Source: Eurosta solidaginis
Lineage: Eukaryota > Arthropoda > Insecta > Diptera > Tephritidae
Assembly (NCBI RefSeq): GCF_040869045.1
Contig: NC_090321.1
Coordinates: forward strand, 32,113,426 to 32,177,425
Reading direction: 5' to 3'
DNA length: 64,000 bases
A program made the position numbers and the translations under genes. Below the pieces are notes generated by a model that made no database searches, was not told the origin of the DNA, and was given only the letters and a program-made list of their open reading frames with translations. Positions 45,524 to 54,917 of this stretch are shown here, piece by piece. Numbering within the stretch: the stretch's first letter is position 1; every line of letters begins with the position of its first letter.

Positions 45524-47039
45524 TAAATTATTTTTGTAGCAAGACTAGTTGCAATGTTCGTAAATAGTGATACTACATCAAAGGAAACTAATATATCTTC
45601 GTCATTGACCTTTATGGCATTCAGCCGTTCTTTAAACTCGAAGGAATTTTTAATGTTGTGCTCATTAGATACTAAATTTTTATACTCAGTTGAGAAGAGC
45701 TCACAGAGTATATTAACTTTGATTGGATAACGGTTGGTTGTACAGGTATAAAGGAATCGAGATAGATATAGACTTCCATATATCAAAATCATCAGTATCG
45801 AAAAAAAATTTGATTGATCCATGTCCGTCCGTCCGTCCGTCTGTCCGTTAACACGATAACTTGAGTAAATTTTGAGGTATCTTGATAAAATTTGGTATGT
45901 AGATTCCTGGGAACTCATCTCAGATTGCTATTTAAAATGAACGATAACGGACTATAACCACGCCCATTTTTTCGATATCGAAAATTTCGAAAAACCGAAA
46001 AAATGCGATAATTCATTCCCAAAGGCGGATTAAGCGATGAAACTTGGTAGATGAGTTGACGTTATGACGCAGAATAGAAAATTAGTAAGATTTTGGACAA
46101 TGGGCGTGGCACCGCCCACTTTTACAAGAAGGTAATTTAAAAGTTTTGCAAGCTGTAATTTGGCAGTCGTTGAAGATATCACCATGAAATTTTGCAGGAA
46201 CGTTACTACTATTACTATATATGTGCTAAATAAAAGTTAGCAAAATTGGATGAAGAAAACGCCTGCTTTAAAAAAAAAATTATTTTTAAATTCAAATTTT
46301 AACAAAAAATTTAATATCTTTACTGTATATAAGTAAATTAAGTCAAAATTCAACTCCAGTAATGATATGATGCAACAAAATACAAAAATAAAAGAAAATT
46401 TCAAAATGGGCGTGGCTCCGCCCATTTTCATTTAGTTTGTCTAGAATACTTTTAATGCCACAAGTCGAACAAAAATTTACCAATCCTTCTTAAATTTGGT
46501 AGCGGCATAGACTCTATGACGGTAACTGTTTTCTGTGAAAATGGGCGAAATGGGTGGAAGCCACGCCCAGTTTTTATACACAGTCCACCGTCTGGCCTTC
46601 CGCCCGGTCGTTAACACAATAACTTGAGCAAAAATCGATATATCTTTACTAAACTTAGTCCACGTACTTATCTGAAATCACTTTATCTTGGTATAAAAAA
46701 TGGCCGAAATCCAACCATAACCACGCCCACTTTATCGATATCGAAAATTACGAAAAATGAAAAAAATGCCATAATTCTATACCAAATACGAAAAAAGGGA
46801 TGAAACATGGTAATTGGATTGGTTTATTGACGCAAAATATAAATTTGGAAAAAACTTTGTAAAATGGGTGTGACACCTACCATATTAAGTAGAAGAAAAG
46901 TTCTACAAGGCGAAATCAACAGCGTTTGGAATCTTGGCAGGAATACTGTTTGTGGTATTGCATATATAAATAAATTAGCAGTAACCGACAGATGATTTTC
47001 TGGATCACCTGGTCCACATTTTGATCGATATCGCGAAAA

Positions 47040-49590
47040 CGCCTTCACATATACATCTAAGGGCCACTCGCTTTTAAAACCCTCATTAATACCTTTAATT
47101 TGATATCCATAGTGTACAAACACAACCTAGAGTCACCCTGGCCCACCCACCCTAATGGCGATATCTCGAAAAGGTGTCCACCTATACACCTAATGCCCAC
47201 TCCCTCTTAAAATGCTCAGTAACACCTTTCGTTTGATACCCATATCGTACAAACACATTCTAGACTCACCCCTCGCCCACCCTAATGACGATATCTCTAA
47301 AAGGCGTCCACCTATAGACCTCATGCCCACTCCCTCTTAAAATGCTCAGTAACACCTTTCGTTTGATACCCATATCGTACAAACATTCTAGAGTCACCCC
47401 TGGCCCACCGTAATGGCGATATCTCGAAAAGGCGTCCACCTATAGAACTAAGGGTTATTCCCTTTTAAAATACTCATTACCACCTTTCATTTGATGACCA
47501 TATCGTACAAACACATTCTAGAGTCACCCTGGTCCACCCTAATGGCGATATCTCGAAAAGGCGTCAACCTATAGACCTAATGCCCACTCCCTCTTAAAAT
47601 GCTCAGTAACACCTTTCGTTTGATACCCATATCGTACAAATATTCTAGAGTCACCCCTGGCCCACCCTAATGGCGATATCTCAAAAAGGCGTCCACCTAT
47701 GGACCTAATGCCCACTCCCTCTTAAAATGCTCAGTAACACCTTTCGTTTGATACCCATATCGTACAAACACATTCTAGACTCACCCCTGGCCCACCCTAA
47801 TGACGATATCTCTAAAAGGCGTCCACCTATAGACCTCATGCCCACTCCCTCTTAAAATGCTCAGTAACACCTTTCGTTTGATACCCATATCGTACAAACA
47901 TTCTAGAGTCACCCCTGGCCCACCCTAATGGCGATATCTCAAAAAGGCGTCGACCTATAGACCTAATGCCCACTCCCTCTTAAAATGCTCAGTAACACCT
48001 TTCGTTTGATACCCATATCGTACAAATATTCTAGAGTCACCCCTGGCCCACCCTAATGGCGATATCTCAAAAAGGCGTCCACCTATGGACCTAATGCCCA
48101 CTCGCTCTTAAAATGCTCAGTAACACCTTTCGTTTGATACCCATATCGTACAAACACATTCTAGAGTCACCCTGGTCCACCCTAATGGCGATATCTCGAA
48201 AAGGCGTCAACCTATAGACCTAATGCCCACTCCCTCTTAAAATGCTCAGTAACACCTTTCGTTTGATACCCATATCGTACAAACATTCTAGAGTCACCCC
48301 TGGCCCACCCACCCTAATGGCGATATCTCGAAAAGGTGTCCACCTATACACCTAATGCCCACTCCCTCTTAAAATGCTCAGTAACACCTTTCGTTTGATA
48401 CCCATATCGTACAAACATTCTAGAGTCACCCTTGGGCCACCTTTATGGCGATATCTCGAAAAGGCGTTCACCTATAGAACTAAGGGTTACTCCCTTTAAA
48501 ATACTCATTACCACCTTCCATTTGATGACCATATCGTACAAACACATCCTAGAGTCACCCTGGTCCACCCTAATGGCGATATCTCGAAAAGGCGTCAACC
48601 TATAGACCTAATGCCCACTCCCTCTTAAAATGCTCAGTAACACCTTTCGTTTGATACCCATATCGTACAAACATTCTAGAGTCACCCTTGGTCCACCTTT
48701 ATGGCGATATCTCGAAAATCGTCCACCTATAGAACTAAGGATTAATCCCTTTTAAAATACTCATTACCACCTTTCATTTGATACCCATATCGTACAAGCA
48801 CATTCTAGAGTCTCCCCTGCCCACCCTAATGGCGATATCTCGAAAAGGCGTCCACCTATAGACCTAATGCCCACTCCCTCTTAAAATGCTCAGTAACTCC
48901 TTTCGTTTGATACCCATATCGTACAAACACTCTAGAGTCACCCCTGGCCCACCCTAATGGCGATATCTCGAAAGGGCGTCCACCTATAGACCTAATGCCC
49001 ACTCCCTCTTAAAATGCTCAGTACCACCTTTCGTTTGATACCCATATCGTACAAACACATTCTAGAGTAACTCCTGGCCCACCCTAATGGCAATATCTCG
49101 AAAAGGTGTCCAACTAAAACCTATGCCCACTCCCTCTTAAAATGCTCAGTAACATCTTTCATTTGATTCCCATATCGTACAAACACATTCTAGAGTCACC
49201 CCTGGTCCACCTTTATGGCGATATCTCGAAACGGGGTCCACCTATGGAACTAAGGATCACTCCCTTTGAAAATACTCATTAACACCTTTCATTTGATACC
49301 CATATCGTACAAACACATTCTAGAGTCACCCCTGGCCCACCTTAATGGCGATATCCCGAAAAGGCGTCCACCGATAGACCTAAGGCCCGCTCCCTCTTAA
49401 AATGCTCAGTAACTCCTTTCATTTGATACCCATATCGTACAAACAATTTCTAGAGTCAGCCCTGATCCACCTTCATGGCGATATCCCTAAATGGCGTCCA
49501 TCCATAGAACTATGGTCTACTCTCTCTTAAAATACTCTTTAATACCTTCCATTTGATACACACGTCATACAACCACATTCCAGGGTTACC
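47040..49590 (+). repeat. Tandem array of about 129-bp units with higher-order structure
   Basis: About 19-20 units containing 'cctttcgtttgatacccatatcgtac', 'attctagagtcaccc', 'ggcgatatctcgaaaaggcgtccacc' and 'gcccactccctcttaaaatgctcagt'. A rare variant 'atatctctaa' occurs at 47291 and 47806 (515 bp, four units). Variant 'acctatggac' recurs after 386 bp (three units; 47695, 48081). Units near the right end are more diverged, so homogenisation is strongest in the middle. Confidence 0.85.
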
Positions 49591-49655
49591 CTAGGTTCAT
49601 TTTCCTGCATGGTGATTTTCCTTATTTTGTCTCCATACTCAACTGAGTATGTAAT

Positions 49656-49673
49656 GTTCGGTTACACCCGAAC
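49656..49673 (+). promoter_or_regulatory. Terminal hairpin of family D
   Basis: GTTCGG-ttacac-CCGAAC, 19 nt before the element's terminal CTTGTT. It is conserved at the ends of copies 1, 4, 5, 6, 7 and 10 (one change in copy 6), decayed in copy 2 and deleted in copy 3. Confidence 0.75.
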
Positions 49674-49967
49674 TTAGCCTTCTTTTCTTGTTAAGTATAT
49701 TTCCTACATACCTAGACATGTTGTAGCATGGAGCGTTAATTGATGATACAATTGGACGAAGTGGAATATCACGTTTGTGTATTTTTTTTTTGAAATCAAA
49801 CGAAAAATAGCTCTTGCCAACAAGTGCTACTTTGGACTCAGAAGAAAAATGAAAAGTAAAATCCTCACTCGAGGAAAAAAAATCACGCTCTACAAGTGAT
49901 TCATCACAGCATTTTTCGAAATTTCGATAAGGGTTTTCTTAAATTTTTAAAAGGTGTGTATTTGTTT

Positions 49968-50665
49968 AAGTTAACCTGGCCGCCCCGTGAGGAGCTCACT
50001 TAAACCGTACGCGTCCATTCTGTTACCAGAAGTTGATTTAATGACCAAACTGAAAACCCCATCAAAACCAGAACTTATTTTATGAAATACCTCCATCCTC
50101 TTGGCAAATATTAGACATCTGGGACTCTAACTTCTGCGGCACAAAATGCGCTCGATCGTTACCTCTCAACCCATTCTTTCTACATCTGCTATCACTGGCA
50201 AGGTTTAAGTTAAAAGCGTGTAATGCCAGAAGGCGGTGTCCAGTAAAAATACACATTATGAGCCTATACTACCATCTTTTCATTGACAAGAGTAACTTGG
50301 TTAGACTAAGGTTGCAAGACCTGCACATAACCTTCGACATTTAACAGCCCCGCGCTTGGGCCTCACGTACACCTCAGCATTATTTGACATGCATAAAGTA
50401 TCGTCGAGGCCTTCTTCTCTCTTTCCTCCGCATTGGACTTCCACGACAACTTACTTCCTACAAAAGTTCTTAGATATTTTGTGTAAGGTTTCTCATGCCG
50501 GGTCACCCCTTCTAGCTTAGGAGTAGTCTAATTCGAAACCTTGTACATCTTAATATATAAGATCATATCCGTACTCTCCGCATTGACGGTCAACCTGACA
50601 ATAGATGTCCGATACGTAAAAGAGCTAATTGTTGGAAGGCACTTTCCAATGTCATCCGCGAACGC
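49968..50665 (-). pseudogene. RNase H-type LINE fragment f, RT end joined to C-terminus
   Basis: Minus strand, N to C: 'RTSIVRLTVNAESTDMILYI' and 'TTPKLEGV', then 'TKYLRTFVGSKLSWKSNAEE' and 'KKASTILYACQIM' (about 50620-50375), the end of the RT domain. Then a jump to the linker and knuckle region (about 50340-50100, for example 'LARLKLK'-like and cysteines decayed) and the 3' UTR ending 'gagctcctcacggggcggccaggttaac' near 49968. RNase H is deleted. The 3' end abuts the Penelope-like remnant. The RT catalytic box is not included except for a decayed start near 50650. Confidence 0.7.
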
Positions 50666-50694
50666 TGTAAGTTTGTTTGATCGTGTACTTCTGG

Positions 50695-52107
50695 CTTGAG
50701 AACTTTTAAATTTTTTTGTTCTAAATGTAGATGGTGCCAGGCCTTTTTTCCACGTTCTAACAAATTCTTTTTTGTCCTCATAAATTTAATCACTTCACTG
50801 TTGAGACTGGGTTTGGTACTGAAATATCGCATTATTTCCATTTTCGAAATTTTCGATATCGAAAAGTTCGGCGCAGTGTTTTTTGTTTTAAATTGCTATC
50901 TATTTTGGGTGCAGCTAAGACCGTATACCAAATTGCGTAAAGATATATAAATGTTTGTTCAAGTTATTGTGTTAGTGGGCAAACGGACGGACGGAAGTGA
51001 CTCAATCAAAATGTTTTCGACGCTGGATCACAAATTCTAACTTTTGTTCTGCACCAGAGACGCCATTATGAAATTCCTATGTAAAATCACCCCCTGATTC
51101 CGAAAAGCAAGGTTATTTTTAATTCTATTGTAACGTTTTTGAGATATTTATGAATTACCGTTTTTCAAAAAAAAAAAAGATTGGGTCAACTTAATCATAT
51201 ATTTCAAGAATGCATTAAGCAATTCCAAAACTATTTGAAGCCTTTAAAAGGTAATCAAATTTTCTATAAACTGTGCTGACCCTCCAGATTCATAGATAAC
51301 GAACAACCATTATGGATTTTATCATTTTTTTATTGTAAAAATATAAAAAAATTTGTACTTTGCGAAGAAGGATCTCGAAAACTTTTTTAGTTTTTCGTAG
51401 ATTTTTCTCTCCTTCTAATTTACGTTTTATTACAAAAAAAATAAGCTTTCATTGAACAAAATCGATGGACTAATACAAAAGTTATAAGCATTCAAGTAAA
51501 TATAACCACTTAATACTTAAGTACCCTACTGGTACATATTTGTTAGTATTCGCTAACTAACTGATATACCAGTAAGGGTAATTAAGTATTAAATGGATAT
51601 ATATACTTGAATGCTTATAACTTTTGTATTAGTCCATCGATTTTGATGAGTGAAAGCTTGTTTTTGTTTTGTAATAAAACAGAGCTTAGAGAGAAAAAAT
51701 CTGCAAAAAAAAAAAAATAAAAAGTTTTCGAGATCCTTCCTCGCAAAGTACAAATTTTTTTATACCTTCACAAAAAAAATTAAAAAAATCCGTAATGATT
51801 GTTCGTTATCTTTGAATCTGCAGGGAATTGCTCAATTCGTTCTTGAGATATATATGATTTAGTGGACCCAATTTTTTTTTTTTTTTTTTGAAAAAACGGT
51901 TATTCGTAAATATCTCAAAAACCTTAACATAGAATCAAAAATAGCCTTGCTTTTCAGAATCAGGGTGTGGTTTTACATAAAAATTTCATAATGGCGTCTC
52001 TGGTGCATTTTGGCTGTAAACCAGTGTACCTATCTCGATTATGCAATTACGTGCTACCGTTATCCTATGAAAGTTACAATATCTACTATTTTTTACGAGT
52101 ACACGCT
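50695..52107 (-). mobile_element. Old family D relic (copy 8), interrupted by a foldback element
   Basis: Left part: 'gatggtgccaggcc', 'atatcgcattatttcc', 'gaaattttcgatatcgaaaag', 'gttcaagttattgtgttag' and 'aaacggacggacgg' (body and (GACG)n tract), up to 51049. Right part after the foldback: 'ctatctcgattatgcaatt', 'accgttatcctatgaaagtta' and the end 'acgctgggtataaaaa', which resembles the variant end of copy 2. It lacks the hairpin end and tandem repeats. Highly diverged, therefore old. Confidence 0.65.
51050..52007. mobile_element. Foldback element, about 958-bp imperfect palindrome
   Basis: The left arm starts 'gcaccagagacgccattatg' (51051) and the right arm ends 'cataatggcgtctctggtgc' (to 52006). 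Further matching pairs: 'gattccgaaaagcaagg'/'ccttgcttttcagaatc', 'tttgtactttgcgaagaagg'/'ccttcctcgcaaagtacaaa', 'tcgatggactaatacaaaag'/'cttttgtattagtccatcga' and 'ggtacatat' near the centre. Arms are about 460-490 bp around a loop of about 25 bp (51542-51566). There is no coding capacity; the 70-codon frame at 51650-51862 is a shadow. It is inserted in family D copy 8. Target duplication not clear. Confidence 0.8.
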
Positions 52108-53842
52108 GGGTATAAAAATCTACAAAATGTAGCAGAAGGTAGAGGAAGCGCGTAGTTTATAAAAATGTAGTAAGACTTCACGAAAATTTGAATAAAAATG
52201 ACTGCAAAACTTTTGTGCTTTCCTTTAAAAATTCCAACAACTACCTAGCAAACTCAATCTTTCTTCCAACTTGCTGTAGAGGTCAGCGTTGAATGGGAAA
52301 GTTTTTCTTTGTTGGTAGGATGACAGTAGTTGTAACGGTAGTTTTCGTTAATGCGCTTTATACGGCCACATTTCCAGAAATTTTTCAACTTAATTCCGCT
52401 CTGTACTCTACTTTGGCTGAGCGTAATTTGTATTATGTGCGCTACTTATTTACAAATGTTATTACTTACTTGAATGTGATGCGCCAGAGAGGAGGCCAAC
52501 TTTCGAAGGTAGTTGTGGGTGGTTGTGTATTGTCTGTGTGATTATCCTTAGCTCTGTATGCATATACTTGTAAATAAATGAAATGAATAATAAAGCTTAA
52601 CAACAAATTGATAGTGTGGGTCACCCAAAAACATTCCAGGCCAAAAATAAGTAAAACACGGCAGCAAAAGTTGAAGACTGGCGAAAGTTTTTCAGCATTT
52701 ACTGTTGGTCATTTAAAATGGCAGCACAAGTGAATTACACTATAAAATCCATCATGATTCCTTCCTTATTACACTTTCCGTACTTTGGTTAATCATAGTT
52801 ATTTATTTCTTATTGCGCTTTGTTGTTTCATTTTTGTACTTTGCAAGTTTTGCTAGTGCCTATGCGGCTGTAGCCAGCCATTCATTTGCCTTTAGAGGGA
52901 ATAGTTTGAAACCACAACATAATTTTGACGTAATACTTTTATAAAGTTACTCAGAACTGATGCTAGAAATTTTATTTATTATGAGTTTAATTTAGTATAA
53001 AGCAAGCAACGTGTTGGTTATAGGGTTTCCAGTGTGTGTGTGGAAGTGCATATAGGAATAAATAACACAAAATAGCAGCAATGTGCGAGTACTGAAGGCA
53101 TAGTTTTTGGGTTAAGGAAGCGGACGTAAATGCTAAATGTAGATTTAGTAGATAGCATATAAGCAAAATATTCCAGTTATAAATGAATGCATGAAACATC
53201 GATATTTGAAGCATGAAATGAAGCTATGTATGCATGCCAGCGTAAATACACTACTTTCTCTTGCTAACGCGTGTAATTTCTCAGAGAGCATACTAACTCT
53301 ATTACTTCCCTTGTACTACTTCTGTATGCATGTGGTTGTATTAATGCCGAATGCATACAAAAACACTAGAAAAGCATGTATACATCCATATGCATGTTTC
53401 ATATGTACATACGAAAGCACTATTCCTGTATTGATGAATATTAATTTATTCTTCGTAGGTAATTACATTAACAATAGCATTGATAGGATGTGAGACGGCG
53501 CAACTTGAAGCGATAAGCTTTGATTATGACCACTAATACACGCACAATTCTTACCGGTTTGGTCAAACTCCAACATCCTGGAAATTGTACTTAAGTACAA
53601 CAGTTTAATGACGGCAAAGCATTCCGTGTCAAAAGATCGGCGGCCGTCATAAATCCTGGATATATTCCAAAGTTAATGCACTAAATTGCACAATCTGTCA
53701 TCGGTTATTTATATTCTGCATTTCTCTTCGAAAAAAAGTTTGTTTGAAGTACATACATTTCGTAAGTACGAATAAGTTTTTCAAAACTTAAGAAAAATCA
53801 AAGAGTTATTAATAATACACGTGCAGACAAAATTTATATATA
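52108..53842. other. Unassigned, probably unique AT-rich sequence
   Basis: Frames of 82 codons (52293-52541) and 100 codons (53191-53493) have no recognised motif, signal or neighbouring gene context. No repeat termini. Could be intron or intergenic. Confidence 0.4.
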
Positions 53843-54356
53843 TCTACTATATATTTGTGAATGTATGTCCGTATGTATGTTTGGACTTGCAGCCTAAACC
53901 GCAGAATAGAATCGAACGAAATTTTGCCATGACATACCCTGAGTGCGTCAATCTATGGTAGGCTAGGAGCGTGATACCTCCCATAAAACTGGAATTTTTC
54001 GTAGTCAATATATCTGAAAGTATTAAGGCTACATGACTGAAATTAGACGATTGGTTATATGAGACCAATCCCTACCCTCTCCAGAAAAACTGGGTATAAC
54101 GAAAAAGGGGTCGTGGTACCTCCCAAACAACTGGAATTTTTCGTTGTCAATATACATATCTGAAAGTATTAAAGCTAGACGACTGAAATTAGGTGAGGAG
54201 TTTTATAAGACTAATCCCTACCCTCGGGAAAAATTGGTGATAGCGAAAAAGGGGCGTGGCATCTCCCATACAAATTGGGTTTTGTATTAGTCTAATATAT
54301 TAGTCTATATAGTACTGCCTTTATTTATACCCGAACGACGTCGGGTACTCTGCTAG
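53843..54356 (+). mobile_element. Non-autonomous Helitron 1 (514 bp)
   Basis: 5' end TC (tctactatatatttgtg), preceded by A at 53842. The 3' end is hairpin ACCCGA-acgacg-TCGGGT (54329-54346), then 'actctg' and CTAG (54353-54356), followed by T at 54357. This is the textbook Helitron arrangement (5'-TC, hairpin, CTRR, insertion between A and T). Internally two units of about 142 bp ('ggaatttttcg' at 53991 and 54133) and a third partial unit. No Rep/helicase coding, so it depends on an autonomous relative. The 73-codon minus frame is a shadow. Confidence 0.85.
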
Positions 54357-54654
54357 TATATATATATATATATATGGACAAAAGATGTAATTTTTGAATT
54401 TAGAACATATATAGTTCTTAGTAATACAGGTGACTATATATGAAGCTTACATCTTGTATCTATACAATTTATTTTAATTGGGATATTGTAGGAAAAAATA
54501 ACACAGCTTGGCAAAAGTCATCGAAAAATATAATATAAAAGGAATATGTTTCTGTTTATGTATTTTAAGGGGGCATAATTTTCTCAATAAAGTAAGCCCA
54601 AGCTTTTCCTGCAAATTACGTTGGTCATATGATATGATGTGGTCATAATAAACC
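54357..54654. repeat. TA microsatellite and AT-rich spacer
   Basis: (TA)n at about 54357-54374 directly at the Helitron 3' edge; the rest is AT-rich and without features. Confidence 0.4.
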
Positions 54655-54797
54655 GTTCCCGAGATGGTCGGCCTAGTACCTTAACAGTGCTTCATATCGG
54701 AACGTACCGGATCTGCGTCTAGCAAATGACCATCAACATCGACAACACTCCCCAAGGCTTTGGGGAGTGTTCTTATCGCTACAATAAAAACAACAAC
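54655..54797 (-). repeat. Short interspersed repeat, family S, 5' part, with a 12-bp hairpin
   Basis: Reverse of the start of the copy at 26136-26510: (GTT)n, 'gtagcgataag', then AACACTCCCCAA-ggct-TTGGGGAGTGTT (54744-54771 as written on plus; perfect 12-bp stem). It continues 'gatgttgatggtcatttgc' and 'gatccggtacgttccgat' and ends near 'gaccatctcggg'. The 3' half present at 26 kb is missing. Confidence 0.65.
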
Positions 54798-54917
54798 AAA
54801 ACGATATTGGAAAGAAACAAACTTGAAAAGTATTGAAAAAAAAGTATAAGTATTCAAACGTCCAAAAAAAAAGGAAGAAGTTAAAATAAAACAGAAAAAA
54901 TCACATAAAAACCAAAG

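Larger units (their letters stand above)
45682..49692 (+). mobile_element. DINE-1/Helentron-like element, family D copy 7, largest (4,011 bp)
   Basis: Starts 'atactcagttgagaagagctc' after a T-run. A (GTCC)n tract lies at about 45822-45845. The body contains 'tcgatatcgaaaatttcg' (about 45972) and a second box at 46736. A tandem array follows (about 47040-49590), and the copy ends with the hairpin GTTCGG-ttacac-CCGAAC (49656-49673) and 'ttagccttcttttcttgtt'. It is inserted in a Penelope-like RT frame; its length is a multiple of three in the only alignment that keeps that frame, which fixes the boundaries. The insertion falls in a T-run, consistent with TT targets known for Helentrons. No coding capacity seen. 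Confidence 0.9.
45524..49967 (-). pseudogene. Penelope-like element reverse transcriptase, split by family D copy 7
   Basis: Two exon-like pieces, minus strand: 49967-49693 (about 90 codons open) and 45681-45524 (about 51 codons). The first ends 'KIHKRDIPLRPIVSSINAPC' and 'YNMSRYVGNIL'; the second continues 'KNLVSNEHNIKNSFEF', then 'ILVSFDVVSLFTNI'. Known: 'PKIHK..PLRPIVS' and 'S.DVVSLFTN(V/I)P' (containing a catalytic Asp) are signatures of Penelope-like RTs. The frame is uninterrupted when the 4,011-bp family D insertion between 45681 and 49693 is ignored. The C-terminal RT part and any GIY-YIG endonuclease are missing: family F abuts directly after 'SLATKII'. Upstream the sequence ends at LINE fragment f. 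Inactive remnant. Confidence 0.8.

Noticed and set aside
47040..49590. Independent satellite locus
   Set aside because: The array is bounded by family D body and hairpin end and so belongs to the element inserted in the Penelope-like frame.
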